Positions 48,701 to 59,345 are shown, counted from the first letter of the stretch. The stretch: DNA of 64,000 nucleotides from Chromohalobacter israelensis (GCA_000761475.1 JQNW01000001.1:868001-932000), one strand, 5' to 3'. Made by a program: numbers and translations. The notes: generated by a model not told the origin, from the letters alone.

Positions 48701-49843
48701 TCACTCATCGCGCTGGAAAGGGAGGCGCTCGAAACAGGCCGCGCGATAATGCGCCATGGCACGCCGCTCCTCGTCACAGAAACGCGCGACCGCCTCCCGA
48801 AACCCGGCATGCGGTAAATAGTGAAGCGACACACTGTCTTCGGGCAAGAAGCCGCGCGTCAGCTTGTGCTCGCCCTGGGTACCGGGATCGAAGCGACGCA
48901 ATCCTTGTTCCAGACAGTACTCGATGCCCTGGTAATAGCACGCTTCGAAATGCAGGCAGTCGGCCGTGACGTCGCTCCCCCAATAGCGTCCATAAAGCGT
49001 ATCGCCGCCTCGCAGATAGAGGGCCGCGGCGACCGGGACATCGCCCTGGCGCGCCTGAACGAGCAGCAAGGCCTCGCTCATGGTATCGCGCAATTGCGTG
49101 AAAAACGCCGCATTGAGGTAGGGCATTTGTCCACGCTCCCAGTAGGTCGCGCAGTAACAGCGGTAAAAGTGGGCCAGCGCCGCGTCGTCGATGGCATCAC
49201 CGGTCAAGCGGTGCAGGATCAGGCCCTGCTCGGCCACCTTGCGGCGTTCGCGACGAATCTCCTTGCGCCGCTTGCTCACCATCGCGGCCAGAAAGCCATC
49301 GAAATCGCCGTAGCCGGCATCGCGCCATTCGAAACGTATCGCATCGCGGCGCAGCAGCGCCGGCCATGCCTGCTGCCACTGCGCCACTTCCGGCGCCTCG
49401 GCGAACAGCAGATGCCAGCTCGACAGCGTCTCGCCACGCGCTTCGAGAAACGCCGCCACCGCACGCACGGCCGCCTCCTTCGACACCCCGGCCTCCAGCG
49501 CCAGGCGAGGCCCCACCGCCGGGGTGAACGGAACGGCACTCAGCCGCTTGGGATAGTATCGCCCACCGGCCCGCTCCCAGGCGTCGGCCCAGCTCCAGTC
49601 GAACACGTACTCGCCAAAGGAGTGATCCTTGAGGTAGTGGGGCAACGCGCCGACCAGGCGTTCGTCCTGCCACACTCCCAGGTGACGAGGCGTCCAGCCG
49701 CTATCGGCTGCCACGCAACCGCTGCACTCGAGGGCATGCATGAATTCGTGACGAAGAAACGGATACTCGGTGCCGAGCCAGGCATTCCAGGTTTCGCGCG
49801 GCACATCACCCACACCGCTCAACTCGCGCACCGTCAAGCCCAT
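48701..49843 (-). CDS. COG3146-type GNAT-fold acyltransferase
   Basis: 380-residue protein of the FemAB-like / DUF482 family. N-terminal FLRHEFMHALECSGCVAADS and then DWSWADAWERAGGRYYPKRL and FTPAVGPRLALEAG are its conserved blocks; the C-terminal half has SKRRKEIRRERRKV and a GNAT-like segment. I chose the ATG at 49843 because GGAGG is 7 bases upstream; a GTG two codons earlier is too close to that site. Function is unknown; related proteins are called peptidoglycan-synthesis acyltransferases without biochemical proof. Confidence 0.85.
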   Translation of the reverse strand: MGLTVRELSGVGDVPRETWNAWLGTEYPFLRHEFMHALECSGCVAADSGWTPRHLGVWQDERLVGALPHYLKDHSFGEYVFDWSWADAWERAGGRYYPKRLSAVPFTPAVGPRLALEAGVSKEAAVRAVAAFLEARGETLSSWHLLFAEAPEVAQWQQAWPALLRRDAIRFEWRDAGYGDFDGFLAAMVSKRRKEIRRERRKVAEQGLILHRLTGDAIDDAALAHFYRCYCATYWERGQMPYLNAAFFTQLRDTMSEALLLVQARQGDVPVAAALYLRGGDTLYGRYWGSDVTADCLHFEACYYQGIEYCLEQGLRRFDPGTQGEHKLTRGFLPEDSVSLHYLPHAGFREAVARFCDEERRAMAHYRAACFERLPFQRDE

Positions 49844-49920
49844 CGTCACGCCTCCCTACGCGGATTCCCGAATGCCGCCCCTCGTGCTAGGGTGAGGCCA
49901 ACCTTTTTCTGGAGCAAGCG

Positions 49921-50211
49921 ATGCCCCGCATCACGCCCGCCACACCGCCGCCCTCGGGACACATCAACAGCATGGCGCTGGTCGCCTTCGCGCTCAGCGT
50001 ACTGGGCATCTTCGTGCTGCCCGGGGCACTCGGCGGCGTCGTCTGCGGACATCTTGCCCGGCGCCAGATCCGCCGCAGCGGTGAACAAGGCGATGCCTGG
50101 GCGCTGGCGGCCCTCATCCTGGGCTACCTGTTGCTGCTGCTCTCGATCGCGGGCCTGCTCTTGTTCGGCGGCTTCATGATCACGATGTTCGGCGTCATGG
50201 CGATCATGTGA
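49921..50211 (+). CDS. DUF4190-type small membrane protein
   Basis: 96-residue protein with two hydrophobic segments (about 18-40 and 61-88) joined by a basic loop HLARRQIRRSGEQGDAWALA, the DUF4190 arrangement. GGAGC lies 5 bases upstream. It is divergent from the COG3146 gene and ahead of pncB. Function unknown. Confidence 0.83.
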   Translation: MPRITPATPPPSGHINSMALVAFALSVLGIFVLPGALGGVVCGHLARRQIRRSGEQGDAWALAALILGYLLLLLSIAGLLLFGGFMITMFGVMAIM

Positions 50212-50301
50212 GCCGCCCCGAACGGCACGACAGTGGTGCCCTCGCCGCCGCTGCGCTAAGCTGGCGCTCCTATTTCGGAACCTCGCGCTACAGGATGCAC
50301 G

Positions 50302-51474
50302 ATGCTGGATTCGCTCCTCGATAACGATTTCTACAAGTTCACCATGCAAAGCGCGGTCATCAAGCGCTTTCCCTACGCGCGAGCCCGTTATGCATTCATC
50401 AACCGGGGGGAGCATGCCTTCCCTCCGGGCTTCGGCGAGCAATTGCGCGAGGCGGTGGATGCCATGGCAGACCTCTCCCTGAGCGTCGAGGAAAAGCGCT
50501 TTCTGGAGCGCACCTGCCCCTACCTGGACCCGACGTATCTCGACTTCCTCTCGGGCTTCCGATACGACCCGAGCGAGGTCGACATCGTCCAGCAGGGTGA
50601 GCGCTTCGAGTTGCGCATCGAAGGCCTCTGGTACCGCACCATCCTGTGGGAAGTCCCTCTGATGGCGCTGATCAGCGAGATCTGGTACCGCATGGGAGAC
50701 GGCAAGCGCGATGCGGATGCCATCATCGACATGCGCACCCGCGACAAGATCGAACACTACAAGCGCCTGGGGCTCAAGATCGCCGAATTCGGTACCCGCC
50801 GGCGCTATTCCTACGATGTGCACGACCGTGTGGTGGCCTCGCTGCGCCACCACGGCGGCGACACCTTCTCCGGCTCCAGCAATGTCCACCTGGCCATGCG
50901 CCACGGCGTCAAGCCGATCGGCACGCACGCCCACGAGTGGTTCATGTTCCATGGCGCCCGCTTCGGCTTCAAGATGGCCAACAGCCTCGCCCTGGAGCAC
51001 TGGGTGGACGTGTACCGTGGCGATCTGGGCATCGCGCTCACGGACACCTTCACGTCGGCGACCTTCTTCGACAGCTTCGACAAGAAATTCGCCAAGCTCT
51101 TCGACGGCGTGCGTCACGACAGCGGCGACCCCCTCGAGTTCGCCGCCGCCACCATCGCTCATTACGAGCGCATGGGAATCGATCCGCGTACCAAGACCAT
51201 CATTTTCTCCGACGCCCTGACGCCCGAGCGTGTCGAACGCATCGACGCCTTCTGTCGCGGCCGTATCACCACGGCCTTCGGCATCGGCACCAACTTCACC
51301 AACGATGTCGGCGTCACACCGATGAACATGGTGATCAAGATGACCGAGGCGCGCCCGGAAGGGCAGCACTGGATGCCGGTCATCAAGCTCTCGGACGTGC
51401 CCGACAAGAATACCGGCGACCCCGACATGATCGAGCTCGCCAAGCGTGTCCTGGCACTCTCGCGGCGCGCCTGA
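50302..51474 (+). CDS. pncB: Nicotinate phosphoribosyltransferase
   Basis: Makes nicotinate mononucleotide from nicotinate and PRPP using ATP, in the NAD salvage pathway. The 390-residue protein starts LDSLLDNDFYKFTMQSAV, a family hallmark. The histidine phosphorylated during the reaction is in GTHAHEWF, and VRHDSGDPLEFAAATI binds phosphoribose. AGGATG is 6 bases before the ATG. Confidence 0.96.
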   Translation: MLDSLLDNDFYKFTMQSAVIKRFPYARARYAFINRGEHAFPPGFGEQLREAVDAMADLSLSVEEKRFLERTCPYLDPTYLDFLSGFRYDPSEVDIVQQGERFELRIEGLWYRTILWEVPLMALISEIWYRMGDGKRDADAIIDMRTRDKIEHYKRLGLKIAEFGTRRRYSYDVHDRVVASLRHHGGDTFSGSSNVHLAMRHGVKPIGTHAHEWFMFHGARFGFKMANSLALEHWVDVYRGDLGIALTDTFTSATFFDSFDKKFAKLFDGVRHDSGDPLEFAAATIAHYERMGIDPRTKTIIFSDALTPERVERIDAFCRGRITTAFGIGTNFTNDVGVTPMNMVIKMTEARPEGQHWMPVIKLSDVPDKNTGDPDMIELAKRVLALSRRA

Positions 51475-51513
51475 CGCACCTCGGCGGCGAGACATCGACC
51501 CGCCGCCCGGCGT

Positions 51514-52329
51514 TTATTCCGCGTCGTCCCGGTTCAGCGCGCGGTCCAGCGCCACCAACGCCGCCTGCCACGATGCCGCATCCGCTGCGGCATCATAGGC
51601 CAGCGGCAACTCGAATTCCTCGGCATCGGCATCGGCATGCGGATTGCTGAAACCGTGCTTGGCGCCGGGGTATTGCACGACCCGCACCTCGGCCCCCTCG
51701 TCGCTCAAGGTCTGCGCCATCGACTCCAGCGCCTGCGTTTCCACCAGCGCATCATCCGCGCCATTGTGGATCTGCACGATGCCGTCGAATGGCTGCGGCG
51801 AGGAAACCGCCTGCGTGGGGCTGCCATGGAAACTGATCGCGGCGTCGATGGGCATGCCCGCCAGCGCCATGTTCATCACCACACCGCCGCCGAAACAGTA
51901 GCCCAGCGCCGCCATGCGGCCATCACGCACGTAGGGCTCCTTGCGAAGCTTGGCCATGGCCGCTTCGAGACTGGCACGTGCCGTTGGCCAGTCGTTCATG
52001 ACGCGCTGGGAAAACGCCTTGGCATCCTGCGGATGCGTGGCGGTCTGCCCCTTGCCGTACATGTCCACGGCCAGGGCGACGAACCCCAGGGCGGCGAGCT
52101 GATCGGCACGCGACTTGGCGTAATCGTTGAGTCCCCACCACTCGTGCACCAGCAATACCGCCGGCCGCGGCTCGTCGTCATTGACGTTGCGAGCCAGGTA
52201 CCCCTGATAGGTCTTACCGCCCGTGGAATACTCGAACGTCTCGCCGACCACCTTGGGACCTTCCACCGTCTCCGCCCAGGCACCGAGGCTCAGCATCCCC
52301 AGGCAACAGGCCAATAGCAGCCGCACCAT
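51514..52329 (-). CDS. Secreted dienelactone-hydrolase family protein
   Basis: 271-residue alpha/beta hydrolase exported by a signal peptide (1-19, ending LGAWA). Nucleophile Cys145 in GYCFGGG, then NGADDALVE (acid) and GAKHGFSN (histidine) form the triad; Glu63 in VHEWWG is the usual buried glutamate. Two starts have good ribosome-binding sites: 52329 (GGAGGG, chosen) and 52353 (AAGGAG), the latter adding eight residues. Substrate unknown. Confidence 0.88.
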   Translation of the reverse strand: MVRLLLACCLGMLSLGAWAETVEGPKVVGETFEYSTGGKTYQGYLARNVNDDEPRPAVLLVHEWWGLNDYAKSRADQLAALGFVALAVDMYGKGQTATHPQDAKAFSQRVMNDWPTARASLEAAMAKLRKEPYVRDGRMAALGYCFGGGVVMNMALAGMPIDAAISFHGSPTQAVSSPQPFDGIVQIHNGADDALVETQALESMAQTLSDEGAEVRVVQYPGAKHGFSNPHADADAEEFELPLAYDAAADAASWQAALVALDRALNRDDAE

Positions 52330-52389
52330 GTTCTTCCCTCCGATACGTGGCATGCGTTTCTCCTTGATTCTTGATGATATCGTCGGCGC

Positions 52390-53706
52390 TTACGCCGTTT
52401 GCGCCGGTGCCTGGTGTACCCGATTGCGACCGTTGCGCTTGGCGGCATAGAGCCCCATGTCGGCTCTGTGCAACAAGGACTCCACGCCCTCGCTGGTCTG
52501 GCGCTCCGCCACACCGAAGCTGACCGAGAAACTCAGCCATTCACCGTGGAACTCGACACGCACGCTCTCGAACTTCTTGCGCAACCGCTCGGCGAGCAGC
52601 GCCGCGTCGTTCAATGACTGCCCGGCCAGCATCAACGAGAACTCTTCGCCACCGATACGTCCGAAGACGTCCTGATCGCGTAACGCCGTGCGACATATTT
52701 CCCCCACGCACGCCAGCACCAGATCGCCGGCGGCATGTCCCCAAGTGTCGTTGATCGTCTTGAAATGGTCGATATCGAAGATCACCAGCGACATGCGCTG
52801 GGCAACATGATCGGCAGCTTCCAGCCCGCTGCGCAAGCAGCTCAGATAGGCGCCACGATTGAGTGCCCCGGTCAGGCTGTCGGTGGTCGACAGTTCCTGC
52901 AGGCGGTACTCGCGATGCTTGCGATCAGTGATATCCCGCGCCACGGCGAGAATCCACTCGTAACGACCAGTGTCGGCATTCAAAGAGGGGGAACAGCATG
53001 TCTCCAGCCACACGTAATGGCCGAGTCGGTGGCGCATGCGCAATTCCATGCGCAGCGGTTCGCCGTGCAACGAGGCGTCGTGGATCAGACGTTGAACGCG
53101 CGGCGCATCGTCCGGGGGCAGCAATTCGAGCAGCCCGCGCCCACGCAGTCGCTCGGCACGGTGGCCGAGAATGTCTTGAATCGACGGTGAGGCGAAACGG
53201 CACGCGCCCTCGGCATCCATCAGCACGATGGCATCGCTGACGTTTTCGACGATGAAGCGATAATGCCGCTCACTTTCGGCAAGGGCCTCGAGGCGTGCCT
53301 GGACGGAGTCGGGCCGGGTAATGTCGACAAGGGCGCCGACCAGCTCCACGACCTCTCCTGCGGCGTCGCGGTGGACAGCGATATCGTCCTGCAGATAGCG
53401 CTCGCGGCCATCGTCGCACGTCATCCGGTAGCGCAAGCGTATGCGCGACTCGCCCGCCTCGAGAGCCGTGAACAGACGCTGCTCGACACCACTGGCGTCC
53501 TGCATGCGTTCCATCCACAGCGCGGGCGCTTCGTGCAGGCGCTCGCGCGACGCGTCGATCATCTGCGCGACGTTATGGCTGACGTAATGCAGGTCATGGC
53601 GCCACCAGCCGGGGCCGGTCGCATAGAAAATGGCGGAAGAGGTCGCCAACAATGCATCGCACTCGCTGGGGAAGGTGGAGAAATTCTTCGCGGCCGGTAT
53701 GTCCAT
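52390..53706 (-). CDS. PAS-domain diguanylate cyclase
   Basis: 438-residue protein that should make cyclic di-GMP. The first ~120 residues look like a divergent PAS/PAC unit, a second PAS domain spans about 135-265 (RHYRFIVENVSDAIVLMDAE), and the GGDEF domain follows. The active site is GGEEF at 352-356. An RxxD inhibitory site (Arg343-Asp346) lies five residues before it, so product feedback is likely. No membrane segment: cytosolic. No EAL domain. Confidence 0.92.
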   Translation of the reverse strand: MDIPAAKNFSTFPSECDALLATSSAIFYATGPGWWRHDLHYVSHNVAQMIDASRERLHEAPALWMERMQDASGVEQRLFTALEAGESRIRLRYRMTCDDGRERYLQDDIAVHRDAAGEVVELVGALVDITRPDSVQARLEALAESERHYRFIVENVSDAIVLMDAEGACRFASPSIQDILGHRAERLRGRGLLELLPPDDAPRVQRLIHDASLHGEPLRMELRMRHRLGHYVWLETCCSPSLNADTGRYEWILAVARDITDRKHREYRLQELSTTDSLTGALNRGAYLSCLRSGLEAADHVAQRMSLVIFDIDHFKTINDTWGHAAGDLVLACVGEICRTALRDQDVFGRIGGEEFSLMLAGQSLNDAALLAERLRKKFESVRVEFHGEWLSFSVSFGVAERQTSEGVESLLHRADMGLYAAKRNGRNRVHQAPAQTA

Positions 53707-53780
53707 AATGAGTCATCGCCCCACTTCCAGTCTTCGTGACGAACCCACGCGACCGCTGATTCGACGAAGGCGCAAGCGGA

Positions 53781-54068
53781 TTACCGCATGCCGGCACGCC
53801 GGCGTGAAGGCGGCTCCGGCGAGGTCTCCGGCTCGGCTTGATCAACGGGTCGGCGATCATGGGTCTCGAGATAGGCCGACACCAGGGTGCGCAGCTCTTC
53901 GATGCTCAGCGTCACGCGCTCGCAGCGGGCTTGACCCGTCCATGCGACATAGACGGCTGGCGTGTCGCGCGACTGATCGACCCCCGTAATCTTGCCTTGG
54001 CGATTGCGGTGTCCATCGCGCAGCATGACACCGACCAGCCGATGAGCCTGTTGCACAAAATCGCGCAT
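53781..54068 (-). CDS. Small conserved-looking hypothetical protein
   Basis: 95-residue protein starting MRDFVQQAHRLVGVMLRDGH. It is compact, with alternating hydrophobic residues (TPAVYVAWTGQARCERVTLS suggests beta strands) and a polar, proline-rich tail. No family recognised. The ATG at 54068 has a weak Shine-Dalgarno sequence; an upstream in-frame start is at 54107. It lies 74 bases upstream of the diguanylate cyclase on the same strand and may be transcribed with it. Confidence 0.55.
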   Translation of the reverse strand: MRDFVQQAHRLVGVMLRDGHRNRQGKITGVDQSRDTPAVYVAWTGQARCERVTLSIEELRTLVSAYLETHDRRPVDQAEPETSPEPPSRRRAGMR

Positions 54069-54441
54069 GATGCCGTTCCGTTGATGAGAAATAATGCATG
54101 CCCACACAGTTTAACACAGGACGGTAGCGAAACCCGACCACTAAGCGTTGACAATCCGGACATGGCGACATCACTCATTACAGGAGCTTGAGCATCGTCG
54201 CGCAAGAGGCAATCCGACGGCGGCCATTCGATGACGCGTTACCTTCCACATCGACCTCGGGCGTCGAATCTTGAGCGTCGCGCACAAAAAAAAGGCGCCC
54301 TTCCGGGGCGCCTGACTCCCCCGGCATCATCGATGCCGCAAGGGGCGAGAGCGAACGGACAACGATCGAGCGGAGCCGTGAGTGCGCGAGACGTATGTCC
54401 GGCCGCTCCCACACGGGGTGGTTACGTCACCGACTGCCGCG
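54069..54441. other. 373-base intergenic stretch between the 95-aa gene and gap
   Basis: Holds the terminator at 54286-54313 and presumably a leftward promoter for the 95-aa protein/diguanylate cyclase. I see no supported open frame or RNA gene in the remainder. Confidence 0.5.
54286..54313 (-). terminator. Terminator downstream of gap
   Basis: AGGCGCCC (54293-54300), loop TTCCG, GGGCGCCT (54306-54313). On the minus strand it is followed by at least seven T residues (complement of 54286-54292). It lies about 130 bases past the gap stop. Confidence 0.9.
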
Positions 54442-55443
54442 TTACTTGGCCGCGTGCATGGCCAGTGCCGTATCCAGCATGCGATTGGAGAAGCCCCACT
54501 CGTTGTCGTACCACGCCATCACCTTGACCAGGCGTCCGTTGACGCGGGTGTGATTGGCATCGAACGTGGACGAGTTGGCATCGTGGTTGAAGTCGATCGA
54601 CACCAGCGGCTGGGCATTGGACGCCAGCACCGGCGACTGGGCGGCCGCCTTCTCGACGATCTCGTTGATTTCTTCCTTGGTGGTCTCGCGACCGGCGGTG
54701 AAGGTCAAGTCGACCAGCGACACGTTGATTACCGGCACGCGGACCGCCAGGCCGTCGAACTTGCCCTCGAGCTCGGGCAGCACCTTGCCCACCGCCGCGG
54801 CGGCACCGGTCTTGGTGGGGATCATCGACTGGGTCGCGCTGCGCGCCCGGTACGGATCCTTGTGATAGACGTCGGACAGGTTCTGGTCGTTGGTATAGGC
54901 GTGCACCGTGGTCATCAAGCCGCTCTCGATGCCCACGCCTTCGTGCAGTGCCTTGGCAACCGGCGCCAGGCAGTTGGTGGTGCAGGAAGCATTGGAGACG
55001 ACCCGGTGCTCGCTGGTCAGCACATGCTCGTTGACCCCGAACACCACCATGGCGTCGGCATCGCCACTGGGCGCGGAAATCAACACCCGCTGAGCACCGG
55101 CATCGAGATGCTTGGCGGCGGCGTCACGCGAGGTGAACAGCCCGGTGCATTCCATCACCAGGTCGACATCGAGAGAGGCCCACGGCAAGGCTGCCGGGTC
55201 GCGCTCGGAGAGCGTGCGGATGCGATCGCCATCGACGCTCAGCGACTCGCTGTCATGCGTCACGTCGAACATGAAATGCCCATGCACGCTATCATGCTTG
55301 AGAAGGTGGGCATTGAGCGATGGGTCCCCCAGATCATTGATGGCCACGACCTCGATGCGATCTCGATAACCGTTCTCGTAGAGAGCCCGCAAGGCGTTAC
55401 GGCCGATACGCCCAAACCCATTGATTGCAACTCGCAGCGTCAT
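54442..55443 (-). CDS. gap: Type I glyceraldehyde-3-phosphate dehydrogenase
   Basis: 333-residue NAD-type enzyme oxidising glyceraldehyde-3-phosphate to 1,3-bisphosphoglycerate. The catalytic cysteine is Cys154 in [12 protein letters not shown]. The N-terminal Rossmann motif [17 protein letters not shown] is followed by Asp37 in INDLGD, the residue that usually favours NAD over NADP. Divergent from the edd operon; it processes the triose phosphate made by the Entner-Doudoroff pathway. Confidence 0.97.
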   Translation of the reverse strand: MTLRVAINGFGRIGRNALRALYENGYRDRIEVVAINDLGDPSLNAHLLKHDSVHGHFMFDVTHDSESLSVDGDRIRTLSERDPAALPWASLDVDLVMECTGLFTSRDAAAKHLDAGAQRVLISAPSGDADAMVVFGVNEHVLTSEHRVVSNASCTTNCLAPVAKALHEGVGIESGLMTTVHAYTNDQNLSDVYHKDPYRARSATQSMIPTKTGAAAAVGKVLPELEGKFDGLAVRVPVINVSLVDLTFTAGRETTKEEINEIVEKAAAQSPVLASNAQPLVSIDFNHDANSSTFDANHTRVNGRLVKVMAWYDNEWGFSNRMLDTALAMHAAK

Positions 55444-55501
55444 AATGGCTTCCTCTCTTTGATTGGCGTGAACCCAAGGATACGATAGACATCTTTTGGA
55501 A

Positions 55502-55518
55502 GAATACTACAACTATTC
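55502..55518. promoter_or_regulatory. Candidate HexR-like site between gap and edd
   Basis: GAATA-N7-TATTC, containing ACTACAA, the half-site of the HexR palindrome TTGTAGT...ACTACAA known to control zwf, edd and gap in pseudomonads. The other half is only weakly matched (TTTTGGA at 55494-55500). AT-rich relative to its surroundings. Regulatory role inferred. Confidence 0.35.
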
Positions 55519-55609
55519 CCTTAATTTGGGCGAAAGACGCACGACCATCAAGGTATTTTTTTGCTAAATTTACCTACATGACCACCCCGACACTCGATGA
55601 GGTTCGACC

Positions 55610-57481
55610 ATGTCCTTAAATCAGACCGTCGCCAGCGTCACCCAACGGATCGAGGAGCGTTCGCGCCCGCGCCGCGCGCTCTACGAACAGCACATGCAGG
55701 AACAGCAGCGGCGCGGCGTGCACCGGGCCGAGCTCTCGTGCGGCAACCTCGCCCACGGTTTCGCGGCTTGCGGCAGCGGCGACAAGGACCGCCTCAAGCT
55801 GATGAACAGCGCCAACCTGGCGATCGTGTCGTCATATAACGACATGCTCTCGGCGCATCAGCCTTTCGAGACCTTTCCCGCCACCATCAAGGAGGCCGCC
55901 CGTCAGATGGGCTCCACGGCCCAGTTCGCCGGCGGGGTCCCGGCCATGTGCGATGGCGTGACCCAGGGGCAGCCGGGCATGGAGCTGTCGCTCTTCTCGC
56001 GCGACGTGATCGCCATGTCCACCGCCGTGGCCTTGTCGCACAACATGTTCGATGCCGCCCTCTTCCTGGGCATCTGCGACAAGATCGTGCCCGGACTGTT
56101 CATCGGCGCGGCGCGTTTCGGCCACCTGCCTGCCGTCTTCGTGCCGGGCGGCCCCATGAAGAGCGGTTTGCCCAACGACGAGAAATCCCGGGTCCGCCAG
56201 CTCTACGCCGAAGGCAAGGTCGGTCGCGAGGAGCTGCTGGAGGCGGAGTCCCAGTCCTACCACAGCCCCGGCACCTGCACCTTCTATGGCACCGCCAACT
56301 CGAATCAGCTGATGATGGAGATGATGGGGCTGCACCTGCCCGGCGCCTCGTTCGTCAATCCCGGTACGCCGCTGCGCGAAGCGCTGACCCGCTATGCCAC
56401 CGAGCAGGCCATTCGTCATGCCGAAAGCACCGGCAACTACCGGCCCTTCTACAAGCAGATCGACGCCCGCGCCATCGTCAATGCCATGGTCGGCCTCCTG
56501 GTCTCCGGCGGTTCCACCAATCACACCATGCACCTGGTCGCCATGGCCGGTGCCGCCGGCATCACCATCACCTGGGACGATTTCGCCGAACTCTCGAGCG
56601 TGGTCCCCAGCCTGACGCGCATCTACCCCAACGGTAAGGCCGACATCAATCACTTCCAGGCCGCGGGCGGCATGAGTTTCCTGTTCCGCGAACTCATCGA
56701 CGCCGGCTTGATCCATGCCGACATTCCCACCGTGTTCGGCACCGACATGCACGCCTATACCCAGGAACCCTTCCTCGAGGATGGGGAGCTGGTCTGGCGC
56801 GAAGGCCCCGGCGCGAGCCTCGACGAGGACGTCCTGCGGCCGGTGGAAAATCCTTTCGCGGCCACTGGCGGCCTGGCCGTGCTCGACGGCAACCTGGGAC
56901 GCGGTGTGATCAAGATCTCGGCGGTCAAGCCGGAGAATCGCGTGGTCGAAGCGCCGGTACGTCTGTTCGATGACCAGAATCAGCTCAAGGCGGCGTTCGA
57001 GGCCGGCGAACTGGACCGCGACGTGGTCGTGGTGGTGCGCTTCCAGGGGCCTCGGGCCAACGGCATGCCCGAGCTTCACAAGCTCACGCCCTACCTGGGT
57101 GTGCTGCAGGACCGTGGTTTCAAGGTCGCGCTGGTGACCGACGGACGCATGTCGGGCGCTTCCGGCAAGGTGCCCGCCGCCATTCACGTGACGCCGGAAG
57201 CCGTCGACGGCGGCCCGCTGGCCAAGTTGCGCGACGGCGACGTGATTCGTCTCGACCCCGATAACGGGGAGCTTCGCGCCCTGGTCGGCGACGCCGAGTG
57301 GCAGGCACGCGACAATGCCACGGCCGACCTCGACCATCACCATCACGGCCTGGGGCGTGAACTGTTCGCCGGATTCCGCGCCCTGGTGGGCGGTGCCGAA
57401 GACGGCGCCTCGGTATTCGGCGGTTTCGACGCGCAAGCGCTGGAGCCCACCCAGGCCTCGCGGGTGGAGCAGGACGCATGA
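55610..57481 (+). CDS. edd: 6-phosphogluconate dehydratase
   Basis: Entner-Doudoroff enzyme that dehydrates 6-phosphogluconate to KDPG. The 623-residue protein belongs to the IlvD/Edd iron-sulfur dehydratases. [20 protein letters not shown], then [20 protein letters not shown] and [16 protein letters not shown] are characteristic, and the C-terminal segment has [24 protein letters not shown] is 8 bases upstream of the ATG. Its stop overlaps the glk start by four bases. The aldolase gene eda is not next to it here. Confidence 0.97.
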   Translation: MSLNQTVASVTQRIEERSRPRRALYEQHMQEQQRRGVHRAELSCGNLAHGFAACGSGDKDRLKLMNSANLAIVSSYNDMLSAHQPFETFPATIKEAARQMGSTAQFAGGVPAMCDGVTQGQPGMELSLFSRDVIAMSTAVALSHNMFDAALFLGICDKIVPGLFIGAARFGHLPAVFVPGGPMKSGLPNDEKSRVRQLYAEGKVGREELLEAESQSYHSPGTCTFYGTANSNQLMMEMMGLHLPGASFVNPGTPLREALTRYATEQAIRHAESTGNYRPFYKQIDARAIVNAMVGLLVSGGSTNHTMHLVAMAGAAGITITWDDFAELSSVVPSLTRIYPNGKADINHFQAAGGMSFLFRELIDAGLIHADIPTVFGTDMHAYTQEPFLEDGELVWREGPGASLDEDVLRPVENPFAATGGLAVLDGNLGRGVIKISAVKPENRVVEAPVRLFDDQNQLKAAFEAGELDRDVVVVVRFQGPRANGMPELHKLTPYLGVLQDRGFKVALVTDGRMSGASGKVPAAIHVTPEAVDGGPLAKLRDGDVIRLDPDNGELRALVGDAEWQARDNATADLDHHHHGLGRELFAGFRALVGGAEDGASVFGGFDAQALEPTQASRVEQDA

Positions 57482-58437
57482 CCCGACCGGCACTGATCGG
57501 CGATATCGGCGGCACCAATGCGCGCTTCGCCCTGGTGACGCCGGGGGCGTTCGATCTTCATGACATCAGAACCCTGCCCTGCGCGCATTATCCTTCGCTG
57601 TCCGACGCGATTCGCGCCTACTTCAAGGAGGTGGGCGCCGAGATGCCGACGGAAGCCTGCCTCGCCTTCGCCTGCCCCGTGCACGACGACGAGGTCCGCA
57701 TGACCAACAATGCCTGGCGCTTCTCCAAACGCCAGGTCGCCGAGGAATTCGGCTTCACCCTGTTCAAGGTCATCAACGACTTCACCGCCCAGGCCCTGGG
57801 CGTGCCCCACGTGGCGGACGACGAACTCGTCGCGCTCGGGGACGGCGAGGCCGCGCCGGGGTGCACGCGCTTGATCTTCGGCCCCGGCACGGGCCTTGGC
57901 ATGGCGGGGCTCTTTCCCGGTCAGCATGACTGGATTCCGCTGCCTACCGAAGGCGGCCATATCTCCTTCGCCCCCACCGATCAACACGAACGTGACCTGC
58001 TGGCCTATTTTCAGGCACGCTACGGGCGCGTCTCGGTGGAGCGCATTCTCTGCGGCCAGGGGCTTCTGGACCTGTACCGCGCGCATGCTCAACTGGCCAA
58101 GCAGGTCGCGCGCTACAACACCCCGGCGGAGGTCACCGGCGCGGCCCGGGCCGGCGATCCCCTGGCACGCAACGCCCTCGAGCGATTCCTCAAGATTCTC
58201 GGCGACGTCAGTGGCGACGCTGCCCTGATGCTCGGCGCGCGCGGCGGGGTCTATCTGTGCGGTGGCATTCTGCCGCGACTGCTCGACTGGCTGCCGCACA
58301 GCCACTTCCGCGATGCTTTCGCCGACAAAGGGCGCATGCACGCGTACACTGCCCACATTCCCGTGTGGGTGGTCACGGCACCCTGGAATGGGCTGCTGGG
58401 CGCCTGCGAAGCATTACACAACGAGGAGGTGACATGA
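57478..58437 (+). CDS. glk: Glucokinase
   Basis: 319-residue ROK-independent glucokinase (Glk/GK family). The phosphate loop [12 protein letters not shown] is at 8-19 and the catalytic base is Asp101 in [24 protein letters not shown] and EGGHISFAP bind sugar and nucleotide. It phosphorylates cytosolic glucose. Coupled by ATGA overlap to edd before and to the mutarotase after it. Confidence 0.96.
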   Translation: MTRPALIGDIGGTNARFALVTPGAFDLHDIRTLPCAHYPSLSDAIRAYFKEVGAEMPTEACLAFACPVHDDEVRMTNNAWRFSKRQVAEEFGFTLFKVINDFTAQALGVPHVADDELVALGDGEAAPGCTRLIFGPGTGLGMAGLFPGQHDWIPLPTEGGHISFAPTDQHERDLLAYFQARYGRVSVERILCGQGLLDLYRAHAQLAKQVARYNTPAEVTGAARAGDPLARNALERFLKILGDVSGDAALMLGARGGVYLCGGILPRLLDWLPHSHFRDAFADKGRMHAYTAHIPVWVVTAPWNGLLGACEALHNEEVT

Positions 58438-59345
58438 TCCCCGACTCCCTGCGTCAACTGCTCGACGCGACGAAGGGGCAACGCGAGGCCGAATGGCAAG
58501 GCCGTCGCGTGCTGTTGTTCAACACGGCCTGGGGAGAACTCGCGGTCTCCCTGCAGGGCGCCCAGGTACTGCACTATCTGCCGTTCGCCCCTGCCACCGG
58601 ACGAGCGGCAGACGCCCGGCCGGCACCCGGCAAGGAGGATGGCTGGCTGTGGGTCACTCCCACGCCACAGGCGCTGCCCGGCACGATCCGCGGCGGCATC
58701 CCGGTATGCTGGCCCTGGTTCGCCGATGAATCCCCCGACGGCCGCGGTCCCATGCACGGCACCGCACGCCAGGCCGAGTGGCGGCTCGACGGCGTCGACG
58801 ACGAGGACGAAGGGGTCGAGGTACACCTGTCGCCGACCGCCTCCCTCGACGAGCAACTCACGCCCCGGGTGATGATCCATGCCAGCGCCCAGCGCCTGCA
58901 CGTCGAACTGATCACCGAGCATCGCGGCGAAACGCCAGTCAAGCTGACCGCCGCGCTACACACCTACTTCGCCGTCGCTCACGTGCATCAGTGTCGTGTC
59001 GAGGGACTGGCCGGTGCCCGCTACCTCGATAAGCGCCGCGACTTTTCCGAGGCGCACCAGCAAGGCGAACTCGGGGTTCGCGGTCCGCTCGATCGCATCT
59101 ACGAATCCAACCGCCCGGTGATCCTGGACGACGGCGAGCGTCGCCTCAGAATCGCCAAGCAGGGCAGCGACTCCACCGTGGTCTGGCATCCCGACAGCCA
59201 GTTGCCCGGCGACACGCCCGCCGAGGCAGGTCTCCACTTCCTGTGCGTCGAAGCGGCCTGTACGCGCGTCGACCCCGTATGGCTGGTGCCCGGCGCCCAG
59301 CACCTCCTGGCCACGACCCTGACCCGAGAGGATCTTGCGCAATGA
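58434..59345 (+). CDS. D-hexose-6-phosphate mutarotase (YeaD family)
   Basis: 303-residue member of the aldose-1-epimerase superfamily. GQHLLTWQ-like sites are replaced by GAQVLHYLPF; then IRGGIPVCWPWFADE and the catalytic region MHGTARQAEWRLDG (His) are typical of glucose-6-phosphate epimerases. It would interconvert anomers of glucose 6-phosphate made by Glk. The ATG at 58434 overlaps the glk stop and GAGGAGGTG is just upstream. In E. coli the relative yeaD is next to gapA. Confidence 0.9.
   Translation: MIPDSLRQLLDATKGQREAEWQGRRVLLFNTAWGELAVSLQGAQVLHYLPFAPATGRAADARPAPGKEDGWLWVTPTPQALPGTIRGGIPVCWPWFADESPDGRGPMHGTARQAEWRLDGVDDEDEGVEVHLSPTASLDEQLTPRVMIHASAQRLHVELITEHRGETPVKLTAALHTYFAVAHVHQCRVEGLAGARYLDKRRDFSEAHQQGELGVRGPLDRIYESNRPVILDDGERRLRIAKQGSDSTVVWHPDSQLPGDTPAEAGLHFLCVEAACTRVDPVWLVPGAQHLLATTLTREDLAQ

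Noticed and set aside
49846..51495. 549-codon minus-strand open frame
   Set aside because: Runs antisense to the DUF4190 and pncB genes, both well supported by motifs and ribosome-binding sites.
55832..57493. 553-codon minus-strand open frame
   Set aside because: Antisense to edd, which is unambiguous.
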